Origin: Prado023 sp963818445
Lineage (GTDB): Bacteria > Actinomycetota > Actinomycetes > S36-B12 > CAIYMF01
Length of the DNA stretch: 64,000 nucleotides
Direction of reading: 5' to 3'
Assembly: GCA_963818445.1 (NCBI GenBank)
Contig: CAWFSG010000012.1
Location: forward strand, 1-64,000
Position 1 is the stretch's first letter. Every line of letters starts with the position of its first letter. Shown in pieces: positions 28,315 to 37,983 of this stretch. Made by a program: the position numbers and the translations under genes. Under the pieces are notes generated by a model. That model did not search any database and had not been told where the DNA came from. It saw only the letters and a program-made list of their open reading frames with translations.

Positions 28315-28498
28315 GGTGTTCCTTCTTCTCAGGGCGTGTCGTCTTCAACGCGTCTGATTGGCCGCCAAAGGGCCAGGTGAGGAAACGTTGCTCAACGAAA
28401 TCGGCAGTGTGCCAGCGGTGCGCCGACAGTGCATGGGCTATACCCACATCACGGTAGCCCAAACCCGCGTAGGGAGCCAATCCCCCGGAACCGCTGGC

Positions 28499-29133
28499 TC
28501 AGGCCACGTCCACGTGGACGTGATCGAGGTGCCGGTTGACGGCGTTGTCCGGGTCCGGACCGCTGAACCGGTAGTCACGCCATCCCTGCACCGATCGCCG
28601 TGCGGTCCAGATCTGGTCGCGGTAGATGACCGTGCGGATCCCCAGCCGTTCGGCGTTGGCCACCGACCAGTTCGCCAACTGCCATCCCGCCCGGGCCTGA
28701 TCCGCGTCCTCGTGGGGTCGGAAGAAGAAGTCGATCGCGCGCCCGAGCGAGTGCTCACCCTGGGCGCTGCGACCGGGCAGCACCTCCTCGGGACCGAAGC
28801 CGCCGGCCGGCACGTCGCCGAACTGGGCCTGCACCTCAGCGCGAAGGGCAGCAGCCCGGGGGTGAGCCCAAGCGGGGGCTCCTTGGGTGTGTTCGTGGTG
28901 CCGATGCTGCCGATCCGGCACGTGAGGCCTGGGCCCGCTCCCAGCGCCCGGGCGATCTCACCGTCGGCCGTTGAGATCAGGACCGAGATCTCCGAGGGTG
29001 ACCCCTCGGCGAGGACCTGCCCGGACGGGTCGGAGATGGAGCATCCCGGCTCCCAGGGCAGGGCGACTCCCCGGCCCATGACAAGGACCACGAGGGCGCC
29101 GACCACGGCGGCGGCGAGGGCGAGGAGGCGCAC
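28499..29133 (-). CDS. secreted M15-like (D-Ala-D-Ala carboxypeptidase fold) protein, one frameshift
   Basis: N-terminal membrane segment (LLALAAAVVGALVVLVMG), a linker with two Cys, then a C-terminal domain. That domain's GEHSLGRAIDFFF and HLDHVHVD match the zinc-ligand pattern of M15-type peptidases (SxHxxGxAxD and HxDHxHV). A frame change near 28850 splits the linker from the catalytic domain. It is probably a cell-wall peptidase or a catalytically related binding protein outside the membrane. GTG at 29133 gives about 210 residues. It is divergent from the RDD gene with a 58-bp gap. Confidence 0.7.
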
Positions 29134-29191
29134 CCGATCACGATAGGTGAGGTCCCGGCCGCGCGCTGGCGTGCGACTTAGGATGACCGTC

Positions 29192-29684
29192 GTGCCCGAG
29201 ACTGAGGAAGCCCCCGCGGCGGCGCCCGCCGGGGTCCTCGATCGAGTGCCGATCGTCGCGCTGCGGGTCGTGCAGTTCGCCCTCGACCTGGGGATCGTCG
29301 CCCTGATCACGCTGATCCCGACGACCCTGATCCTCCTGCTGCTGCCCCGCAACCCGGACGACTCCCTGGGTGCCCTGCTGATCACGATCCCGGCGAGTCC
29401 TCGCACTGCTTGTCCTGGCCGTGGTCATCAGCTGGTGGTACTGGGCGCGACTGCCCCAGGGCCGCGGGGGGCGGACACTGGCGATGGGCTGGTTCGGGCT
29501 GCGAGTGACGGGCCTGGACGGCAGCGCACCCACCGGGAGCCAGTTGTCGCTTCGCTGGCTGCTGCTGGTCGTGGACGCCATGTTCTTCGGTGCGGTCGGG
29601 TTGATCGCGATGCTGATGACCGCCAAGCGCCAGCGCATCGGCGACTCGCTGGCCGACACGCTGGTCGCGCGACACGTCAGGTGA
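29192..29684 (+). CDS. RDD-family membrane protein (one frameshift)
   Basis: A small polytopic membrane protein: first helix in RVVQFALDLGIVALITLIP, second around VLALLVLAVVISWWYW, third SLRWLLLVVDAMFFGAVGLIAML, ending with RQRIGDSLADTLVARHV, typical of RDD proteins. A frame change near 29397 is needed. GTG at 29192 is preferred over ATG at 29183 because it sits 7 nt after TAGGAT (29179-29184). The family function is unsettled; some members are linked to ion transport. Confidence 0.78.
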
Positions 29685-29721
29685 GCCCGGCAGCCCCTGC
29701 CCCATCGCTTGGTTCCCAGGG

Positions 29722-30568
29722 CTACTTGATGACGGCCACGGTCTGGGTGTTCCAGGTGACCAGCGCACCGGTGCGCGTCCAGAGCTCACGCGTCTCGACG
29801 GTGTAGCCCTCCCGAGCAGCCACGCCTCGGCCACGGTGGAACAGCGGCTCGAGCCGGCCCTCCAGATCACGTGGGAGCAAGGTGGGGTCGCTGGGGAAGT
29901 CGAGGGTGAAGCCGACCGTCGCGGCCGGTCGCGGATGGTCCATTCGGGCCATCGCCGAGACCCACCACGCGTCGGCCAGCGCTGTCACGACCGAGGCGTC
30001 GACCCGCTCGAGTGCGCCCCGTGGCCGTACCCAGCCCGTGGTCAGGTCGGTATCCGCCCCCTGGTAGGGCAACCCGGAGATCGGGCGCATCTCCAGGTGC
30101 ACGGTGAAGTCAGGAGCCAGGGGCGGCCCGACAGGGGCCTCAGGCACCTGCTCCGGCCCGGCGGCCAACTCGCTGGGCGGCTCCAGGCTCAGCCACGCCG
30201 GCCCATCCGGCATGGCCTCCCCCGTGCGCGGTGCGCCCAGGACGACGACCCCGTGGGCGAGCAGCGCGCCCTCGCTCGTCGAGTCCACGCACTGCGAGGG
30301 TGTTGGTCGCCGACCCGCTGCGCAGCACCTCGACGACGACATGCAGTGTCCCGACCAGGACGGGGGCGACCAGCTGGGCGCTGAGCGTGCGCACGGCCAT
30401 CTCCGGGCGTGGATCCACCAGCTGCGCAGCCGCCACCATGGCCCCGGTCGCCACCCCACCCCAGGCCCCCCGACCCTGCTGGAGCCCGTCGGGGACGTCG
30501 AGGGTGAATCGCAGGGGATCGTCGGTCGGGGTCGGGCGGAGCAGGGCGGAGAGGTCGAGGCTGTCCAT
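29722..30568 (-). CDS. acyl-CoA thioesterase-like double-hotdog protein (one frameshift)
   Basis: Two hotdog halves. The first (LDVPDGLQQGRGAWGGVATGAMVAAA…) and second (MARMDHPRPAATVGFTLDFPSD) are as in TesB-like thioesterase-family proteins. A frame change near 30285 joins them into about 280 residues. The role is probably hydrolysis of an acyl-CoA, with unknown chain specificity. ATG at 30568 or 30580 are both possible. It ends 38 bp from the RDD stop, convergent. Confidence 0.75.
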
Positions 30569-30632
30569 GGCGCCAGCCAACCATGCGGCGCTCCGGTCAC
30601 CGAGGACCGAGGTTCGACGCCGACCCCGGCCC

Positions 30633-32408
30633 TCAGCCGAAGAGGCGCCGACCCCACCACGACGTGGCCACGGCCTCCCCGGAGAGCACGTAGGCCAGGG
30701 AGTCGTCCTCGTACAGGGTGGCGTCCCAGGCCCGCTGGGTGCCCGACGCCCCGGCCATCAGGAGCATGTCGCCGACGGCCACCTCCAGGCTCTCGTCCGG
30801 CACCAGGATCCGCTCTGCACCGCGTTCGAGCATCAACGCCATCAGGCCCAGCCGCTCAGAGCGCACCCAGGGACTGGCCATGAGCTGGCCGAGGGTGACC
30901 GGACCTGCGGCCAGATGCCGGCACAGCGCCGGGGCCTGGGCCTCGTCGATCAGCACCTCCCACACCGTGGGCGAGGGCTCCCCGACCCGAGCCACGAGAT
31001 CGTGCAGCGTCTGGGCCGCCCAGCTCTCGGACTGCTCCTTGGCCGACTGGAGGAACTGCCACAGGTGCGGGTTGGACAACCGCTCGAGAACCTCGCGTGC
31101 CACCACCTCCGAGGGAACCAGCAGCACGTCCGGGGCCAGTGCTGCGAACAGGGCGTCGTTCGCGGGTGACTCCTGGCGGGCGACGACCACGATCGCGGGA
31201 TTCGCCCTCCGGGCGGCCTCGACGTAGGAGACGGTCACGGTGTCACGATCAGCAGCGCCAACGAGCCCCACCGCGCGCGACGGCCAGGTCGGCGAAGCCC
31301 TGCTCCTCGGGTCCGGTCCCCTCCTGCGCCGAGGTCGCCGGGTCGACCACCGTGACCGGCACGCCCACGGCGTGCAGGTCGTCGACCACCTCGCCGACCG
31401 CCCGCGTGGACCCGACCACCACCCAGCCCCGGCCTCGGGGGGATCGGTACGCGGCGGCAGCGGCGCACCGGGGGCAGGATCAGCCAGTCGACCAGCTGGG
31501 CCAGGCTCGGGGTGCGCAGCGCGACCCGCAGGCGGTCGCCGAACGCGTCGTAGGGGTTCACCACGGTGGGTCCACCGAAGGGCTCCATGCGCCGGGCGGT
31601 GGCGAGCTTCTCCGCCCGGGCCACGACCGGCAGGCCCGGGCGGATCAGGTGCACCGCCTGGACCACGGCGAGGTTGGACTCGTCGTCGTCGGTCAGCGCC
31701 AGGACCCCCTCGCACCGCGGGTTCGTCAGGCCCGCCAGCATCAGCGTGTCCGGGTCCCGCGTGTTCGCACTCAGGGCGGGGGCATCGGCGCGCAGGGACT
31801 CGAGCGCGAGCGCGTCGATCCGGTCCTGGGATCGGTCGACGACCACCAGGCGCCGGCCCCGGGCGTCCAGCGTCCGGGCGACCAGCGCCCCGGCCTCCCC
31901 GTAGCCCGACCAGGGCGAGGAACGGCTCCGGGATCCGGGCCACCTGCCGGGCGAAGCGCTGGGTCTCCACGGCCTTGCGGAAGGCGCGGTCCTGCAGCAG
32001 CGCCAGCAGCGTGCCGATCGCGTACGCCCACCCGATGACGGCCAGGTAGATCGAGAACGTCACCCACAGCCGCTGGTCGATGGTCAGCGGGTACGGGATC
32101 TCCCCGAAGCCGATCGTCGTCGCGGTGTAGCTCATGAAGTAGAACGCGTCGAAGAAGCTCATCGGCTCGGTGCCGCCATCGGGCTGCTCGCCGGGGATGA
32201 GCGTCAGTCCGAGCACGCTGATCGAGAACACGAGGATCAGCACGATGAACGGGACCCGCATCCGGCGCAGCACGAGGAAGATCGCGCCCGTGGAGGGCAC
32301 AGCGCGGACCGAGGGCTCCGGCGCCCCCTGCTCCCGGAGCGGCTGGCCCGACTCGTCCGGGCGCGGCTCCACGAGCATGTGCCAGAACGTCAGCAGCGGG
32401 TTGCCCAT
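30633..32408 (-). CDS. potassium channel with TrkA-N/TrkA-C regulatory domains (frameshifted)
   Basis: The N-terminus has a two-helix pore unit with selectivity filter TATTIGFGEIP. Two cytoplasmic RCK (TrkA-like) regions follow, with Rossmann segments VVGYGEAGALVARTL and WVVVGSTRAVGEVV. Frame changes near 31900, 31470 and 31280 interrupt the RCK part. Each is consistent with one surplus base. Joined length is about 590 residues. RCK domains bind nucleotides or ions to gate the channel. The preceding gene (32415-32798) ends 6 bp away and encodes the small membrane protein usually found with this channel type. Confidence 0.82.
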   Translation of the reverse strand: MGNPLLTFWHMLVEPRPDESGQPLREQGAPEPSVRAVPSTGAIFLVLRRMRVPFIVLILVFSISVLGLTLIPGEQPDGGTEPMSFFDAFYFMSYTATTIGFGEIPYPLTIDQRLWVTFSIYLAVIGWAYAIGTLLALLQDRAFRKAVETQRFARQVARIPEPFLALVGLRGGRGAGRPDAGRPGPAPGGRRPIPGPDRRARARVPARRCPRPECEHAGPGHADAGGPDEPAVRGGPGADRRRRVQPRRGPGGAPDPPGPAGRGPGGEARHRPAHGALRWTHRGEPLRRVRRPPAGRAAHPEPGPAGRLADPAPGAPLPPRTDPPEAGAGWWSGPRGRSARWSTTCTPWACRSRWSTRRPRRRRGPDPRSRASPTWPSRAVGLVGAADRDTVTVSYVEAARRANPAIVVVARQESPANDALFAALAPDVLLVPSEVVAREVLERLSNPHLWQFLQSAKEQSESWAAQTLHDLVARVGEPSPTVWEVLIDEAQAPALCRHLAAGPVTLGQLMASPWVRSERLGLMALMLERGAERILVPDESLEVAVGDMLLMAGASGTQRAWDATLYEDDSLAYVLSGEAVATSWWGRRLFG

Positions 32409-32414
32409 GGCGGG

Positions 32415-32798
32415 CTACCGGCGGGAGAACTGCAGCGTCTCGGCGATCAGCAGGATGACCGACACGATGTTCGCCAGCAGCGCCCCGGCGGCCAGCGACA
32501 CCACGCTGGCCATCGCCGATCCGCTGATCCCACCGGCTGCCTGGTCGGCCACGACCCAGAACACCCCGGCTGCGACCAGCTGCAGGTCCGCGACCAGGGA
32601 GGTGGCCAGGTGCACCGCCCCCATCTGCGTGCGATCGCCGAACTTCAGGACCGTGGCGATGAGGTTCACGACGATGGCGGCGAGGAGCTCGTAGGGGTTG
32701 TGCACCGACGGGTCACTGATGTCGCCGATGACGAAGCCGAAGTTCAGCGTCGCTGCGAGCAGGACGAAGAAGCCGAAGATGACCTTCTCGAGATTCAC
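32415..32798 (-). CDS. DUF6394-like small membrane protein
   Basis: A 127-residue protein with four hydrophobic segments: EKVIFGFFVLLAATLNFGFV, YELLAAIVVNLIATVLKFGD, LVADLQLVAAGVFWVVA and a last helix ending ILLIAETLQF. The GTG at 32798 follows GGAGGTGCG, which fixes the start (a longer open frame exists). It lies 6 bp upstream of the potassium-channel gene in the same operon, the context in which I know this family. It may be a channel accessory subunit; that is inference. Confidence 0.7.
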   Translation of the reverse strand: MNLEKVIFGFFVLLAATLNFGFVIGDISDPSVHNPYELLAAIVVNLIATVLKFGDRTQMGAVHLATSLVADLQLVAAGVFWVVADQAAGGISGSAMASVVSLAAGALLANIVSVILLIAETLQFSRR

Positions 32799-32865
32799 CG
32801 CACCTCCCCACACCGGGGCCCCGACAGGGTGCCTGGTCGTGCCCCTTCCGAGAGTAGACCCGCGG

Positions 32866-33540
32866 TCAGGCCGTGGACGGGTCGAGCGGTCCTGCGCCTG
32901 CATCACCCTGTGGGCCGCCGATCCGGACCTGCACGGCCAGCACGCGGTCGGGGATCACCGCCAGCATCTTGGCGTCCGGGGTGCCGACGCCGAGGTGGGC
33001 GCCGATGGGCAGCGCCGCCAGTCGGGGGTCCAGCACCTTCAGCGCGGCGTTGAGCAGGGGACGGTCTCCCCCGGTGACGAGGAACTGAAGGTCCGCACGG
33101 GGACCCAGGATGCGGTCGGCATGCTCAGCCGCCGCACCCACGATCTCGTCGGCCTCGTTGTCCCGCCGGCGGGCGTAGCGCTGCTGCGACCAACCACCCG
33201 CCGCCGTCCGACCGTGGATGTGCCGGGTGCCCACCTTCTTCTCCGCGACGCTGACCCCCACGAAGGTGGCCACGGCGTAGCCGGCGCGACGCAGCAGGAG
33301 CACCCCGAACGCTGGGGCCAGCTCGGCCAGTGCCGCGGGATCGAACGGCCCGGGATCCTCGGATTCCAGCCATGTGGGCACCACGACCTGGGCGCGGGCG
33401 GCGTCGGCGGCCACCAGGTCCCAGCCGTGCGGCTGCGTCGATGCGGTCGCGGTCCAATCCCCGTGTCGGGCGGCGAATCCCTCGAGCCAGCCGGGCAGGC
33501 GGCGCAGCGGGACCCCGACGACGTGCTCCTGGTCAGGCAC
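32866..33540 (-). CDS. acVLRF1-family peptidyl-tRNA hydrolase / release factor
   Basis: A 224-residue protein of the actinobacterial VLRF1 group, related to eukaryotic Vms1 and eRF1. It is expected to hydrolyse peptidyl-tRNA on split, stalled large subunits. The diagnostic stretch is HIHGRTAAGGWSQQRYARRR, in which a Gln replaces the GGQ loop function. VGVSVAEKKVGTRH precedes it. It overlaps the tetR gene by 8 bp and so is the last gene of the fadA-fadB-tetR operon. Confidence 0.8.
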   Translation of the reverse strand: MPDQEHVVGVPLRRLPGWLEGFAARHGDWTATASTQPHGWDLVAADAARAQVVVPTWLESEDPGPFDPAALAELAPAFGVLLLRRAGYAVATFVGVSVAEKKVGTRHIHGRTAAGGWSQQRYARRRDNEADEIVGAAAEHADRILGPRADLQFLVTGGDRPLLNAALKVLDPRLAALPIGAHLGVGTPDAKMLAVIPDRVLAVQVRIGGPQGDAGAGPLDPSTA

Positions 33541-34174
33541 CTCCGACCGGGCCTGACTGCCGCGCGTTCAGGCGCCCAGCGCGCTCGAGGTCGGCGATCA
33601 GGCCCTCGACCAGCAGCTCGATGACCGACTCGCGCGGCACAGGGGAGGTCGTCGCAGCCAGGGCGACCTCCTCCAACGACCCCAGCCAGCCGCGCACCGC
33701 CAGCTGGGTGACCTCATCGCGGGCCGGCCACTCGGCCGCATCCAGCCAGCGGATCACGTGATTGGCTCGGACCTCATCAAGGACGGCCAACACCTTGGGG
33801 TCACCACCGGAGGCGCCGCGCACAAGTGCAACGTACACCCCGCGCTTGCGGGCCACGAACCTCAGGAACGCACGGACCATCTCCCGCAGCCGCGTGTCGG
33901 GGTCGGTCCCCGGGTCACCCGGGACGGCCTGCATCAGCCGATCACCGGCGCGTGCGACGACCGCCGCGAAGTAGTCGCCCTTGGACGGGAAGTAGTGGAA
34001 GACCAGGGTCCGGGAGACGCCCGCCTCCGCGGCGACCTCGTCCATGGCCAGATCCTGGATGGGTCGGGTCTCCAGGAGGTCGAGTCCGATGTCGACCAGC
34101 TGCTGGCGCCGGTCCGGAGGCCGACATGCGCGGTGGCCCCGGGACGGCCCCCATCGGGGCTGCTCCGGGGCCAC
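33533..34174 (-). CDS. TetR-family transcriptional regulator
   Basis: DNA-binding helix-turn-helix in IQDLAMDEVAAEAGVSRTLVFHYFPSKGD, followed by a helical ligand-binding domain. It is about 213 residues. The first ~20 residues (MAPEQPRWG…) look unlike a TetR N-terminus; a base error near 34110 or an alternative start is possible. It lies 9 bp after fadB, so it is probably the acyl-CoA-responsive repressor of its own operon. Candidate operators lie upstream of fadA (37675-37711). Confidence 0.82.
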   Translation of the reverse strand: MAPEQPRWGPSRGHRACRPPDRRQQLVDIGLDLLETRPIQDLAMDEVAAEAGVSRTLVFHYFPSKGDYFAAVVARAGDRLMQAVPGDPGTDPDTRLREMVRAFLRFVARKRGVYVALVRGASGGDPKVLAVLDEVRANHVIRWLDAAEWPARDEVTQLAVRGWLGSLEEVALAATTSPVPRESVIELLVEGLIADLERAGRLNARQSGPVGGA

Positions 34175-34183
34175 CGCTGCGAC

Positions 34184-36356
34184 TCACTTGTAGCTGCCGC
34201 CAGCCTCGGCCAGGGCCACGACCGACGCCGGCGGGGTGAACCGCTCGCCGTACGTGTCGGCCAGCTCGTTGGCCCGGGCGACGAAGGCCGAGGGGCCGAC
34301 ACCGTCGTAGGTGTTCACGAACTGCAGCACGCCGCCGGTCCAGGCCGGGAAGCCGATGCCGAAGATCGAGCCGATGTTCGCGTCCGGCACGGTGCGCAGG
34401 ACGTTCTCGTCGAGGCACTTGATGCTCTCGATCACCTCGATGAACAGCATCCGGTCCTGCAGGTCCTTCATCGGGATGTCGAGGTTGTCCCCGCCGAAGG
34501 AGTCCTTCAGCCCGCTCCACAGGCCGAGCTTCTTGCCCTCGGCGTAGTCGTAGAAGCCCGCGCCGGCCGCGCGCCCGCCGCGCCCGTGCTCGGTGACCAT
34601 CTTCTCGATGACCGCGATAGCCCGGATGATTCGACGATCTGGAGGCCCCCAGCCTGCGGCCTCCGCCTCTGCCGCCTTCTTGATCTTCAGGGCCGAGCGT
34701 GAGGCTCACCTCGTCAGTGAGCGCGAGCTGGCCGACCGGGTAGCCGGCCTGCAGAGCCGCCTGCTCGACGCTGTTGGCCGGCACGCCCTCGCCGACCAGC
34801 GCGGCGGCCTCAGCGACGACGGTCGCCGATGACCCGGCTGGTGAAGAAGCCGCGGCTGTCGTTGACGACGATCGGCAGCTTGCGGATCTGCACGGCGACG
34901 TCGATCGCCTTGGCCAGCGCCTCGTCCGAGGTCTGCTTGCCGACCACGATCTCCAGCAGCTTCATCTTGTCCACCGGCGAGAAGAAGTGCAGGCCGATGA
35001 AGTCCTCGGGCCGGTCCACACCCTCGGCGAGGCCGGTGACCGGCAGCGACGAGGTGTTGGAGCCCAGCAGCGCGTCCTCGGTCAGCAGCGGCACGACCTC
35101 GGCGTAGACCGACTTCTTCAGGGCCGGGTCCTCGAACACCGCCTCGATCATGAGGTCGGCACCCTTGGCGTCGGCCATGTTCTCGGTCGGGGTGATCCGG
35201 GCGAGGATCTCGTCGCGCGCCCTCAGCGGTCATCTTCCCGCGGGCCACGGCCTTGTCGAGGATGCCCTGCGAGTAGGCCTTGCCCTTCTCCGCGGCGGCG
35301 AGGGTCATGTCCTTGAGGACGACCTCCATGCCGGCCCGGGCGCACTCGTAGGCGATGCCCGCGCCCATCATCCCGGCGCCGAGCACGACCACCTTCTGGG
35401 CGGTGTACTTCGGGACGTCCTTCGGCCGGTCGCCACCCTTGCTGATGTGCTGCATGTCGAAGAAGAACGCCTGGATCATGTTCTTGCTGACCGGGCCGAT
35501 CGCGAGGTTGACGAAGTACTCGGTCTCGATCTTCTCGGCGGTCGCGAAGTCCACCTGGGCACCCTCCACAGCCGCGGCCATGATGTGGTGCGGTGCGGGC
35601 ATCGGCGCGCCCTTGAGCTGCTTGCGCAGGTTCGCCGGGAAGGCGGGCAGGTTCGCCGCGAACGCCGGGGTCATCGGCGTGCCGCCGGGGATCTTGTAGC
35701 CCTTGACGTCCCAGGGCTGGACGGCGTCGAGGTTGGACAGCGCCCACGTCTTGGCCGCGTGCATCAGCTCCTCGGGGGTGCTGACGACCTCGTCGACGAG
35801 GCCGGCGGCCATCGCGTCCTTGGGCGAGCGCTGCTGCCCCTGGAGGTGGTTCATCAGCGCGGTCTGGATGCCGAACATCCGGACCGTGCGCACGACGCCA
35901 CCGCCACCCGGGAGCAGGCCGAGGGTGACCTCGGGGAGGCCGATCTTCGACCCCTTGACGTCCAGGGCGACGCGGTGGTGGCAGGCCAGAGCGATCTCGA
36001 GGCCACCGCCGAGGGCGGCGCCGTTGATCGCCGCGACGACGGGGCGGCCCGAGGGTCTCCAGCCGGCGCAGCAGGGCCTTCGTCTGGGTGACCTGGTCGG
36101 TCACCAGCTGCGCGGTGGCCGGAGTGGCCTGGATCAGGTCGTGCAGGTCGCCGCCGGCGAAGAAGGTCTTCTTCCCCGAGGTGATCACGACGCCGTTGAT
36201 CTTGTCCTTCTCGGCCTCGAGGCGATCCAGCGTCGTCGCCAGGGAGGAGACGAACAGCGCGTTCATGGTGTTGGCGCCCTGGTTCGGGTCGTCCATCGTC
36301 AGGGTGACGATTCCGGCCTCGTCCATCTCCCAGCCGAACATGTTGATGTCAGTCAT
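34184..36356 (-). CDS. multifunctional fatty-acid oxidation protein (enoyl-CoA hydratase / 3-hydroxyacyl-CoA dehydrogenase), frameshifted
   Basis: FadB-type beta-oxidation enzyme. The N-terminal crotonase domain has SGKKTFFAGGDLHDL and AAINGAALGGGLEIAL. The dehydrogenase Rossmann loop is VVLGAGMMGAGIAYECA, with GSNTSSLPVTGLA and FIGLHFFSPVDKMKLLEIV. The C-terminal helical domain includes GAGFYDYAEGKK. Frame changes near 36055, 35222, 34825 and 34705 all step the same way, as if one extra base were present each time. Joined length is about 720 residues, normal. It follows fadA by 30 bp and together with it performs three steps of beta-oxidation. Confidence 0.85.
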
Positions 36357-36386
36357 GTGTGATGCCTTCCTTGTCCGGTCGGGGTC

Positions 36387-37604
<1,218 letters not shown>

Positions 37605-37674
37605 GCCTGCATCTCTCCTGCCTGCTGTCGTGGTGATGCCCATTCCGATCGCCCACAGGATCGCGGGTTCGGCT

Positions 37675-37711
37675 TGTTGAGCAAGTGTCAACACACTACT
37701 ACTGGCCAGTA
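37675..37711. promoter_or_regulatory. candidate TetR operators upstream of fadA
   Basis: Two perfect inverted repeats lie side by side: TGTTGA-N7-TCAACA (37675-37693) and TACTGGCCAGTA (37700-37711). On the minus strand they sit 70-108 bp before the fadA start. TTGACA, which could be a -35 element, overlaps the first. A short palindrome of this size is typical of a TetR dimer site, and the operon carries its own tetR gene. Confidence 0.45.
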
Positions 37712-37810
37712 ACTTGCTGTCAAGCGGGGCCCCCCTCCGCGGGGTCCCCCTAGCCTCGGCGCCCCGGGACCCACCCAACCAAGCCCGCAGCCGATCGCCA
37801 CGTCCCGAGG

Positions 37811-37909
37811 CAAGATCACGATTCGATCCAACTCTCGAGCGCTTCTCGCGACTTCATCCAAGTCCGGGACGGCCGACCGGCCGCTGACTTGGATGAAATC
37901 GCGATCTTG
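37811..37909 (-). repeat. 99-bp dispersed repeat, copy A1
   Basis: Ends in inverted CAAGATC/GATCTTG. The left half read on the minus strand contains GGACTTGGATGAA…GCGCTCGAGAGTTGGA…GTGATCTTG, matching the right halves of A2 and A3. The other half carries GACTTGGATGAAATCGCGATCTTG in the opposite sense. A1 is therefore more palindromic than its relatives. Exactly 99 bp. Confidence 0.75.
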
Positions 37910-37925
37910 TCTCGCGGCTGGGGCT

Positions 37926-37936
37926 GTCCACAGATC
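37926..37936 (+). promoter_or_regulatory. GTCCACAGATC motif upstream of DUF559-like gene
   Basis: Same 11-mer plus NGCTC as at 12968. It sits 58 bp before the ATG at 37984. Function unknown. Confidence 0.3.
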
Positions 37937-37983
37937 CGCTCCGGACCCTTTCGGATTGGCGACCCACCCGTGAGGCTTGCGGC

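Larger units (their letters stand above)
37605..37983. other. 379-bp intergenic region between fadA and the DUF559-like gene
   Basis: No gene. It holds, in order: a near-consensus TTGACA on the minus strand at 37691-37696 without a convincing -10; two palindromes (37675-37711); a GC-rich hairpin candidate (about 37728-37748, GGGG/CCCC arms); the 99-bp repeat A1 (37811-37909); and the GTCCACAGATC motif (37926-37936). Confidence 0.6.
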
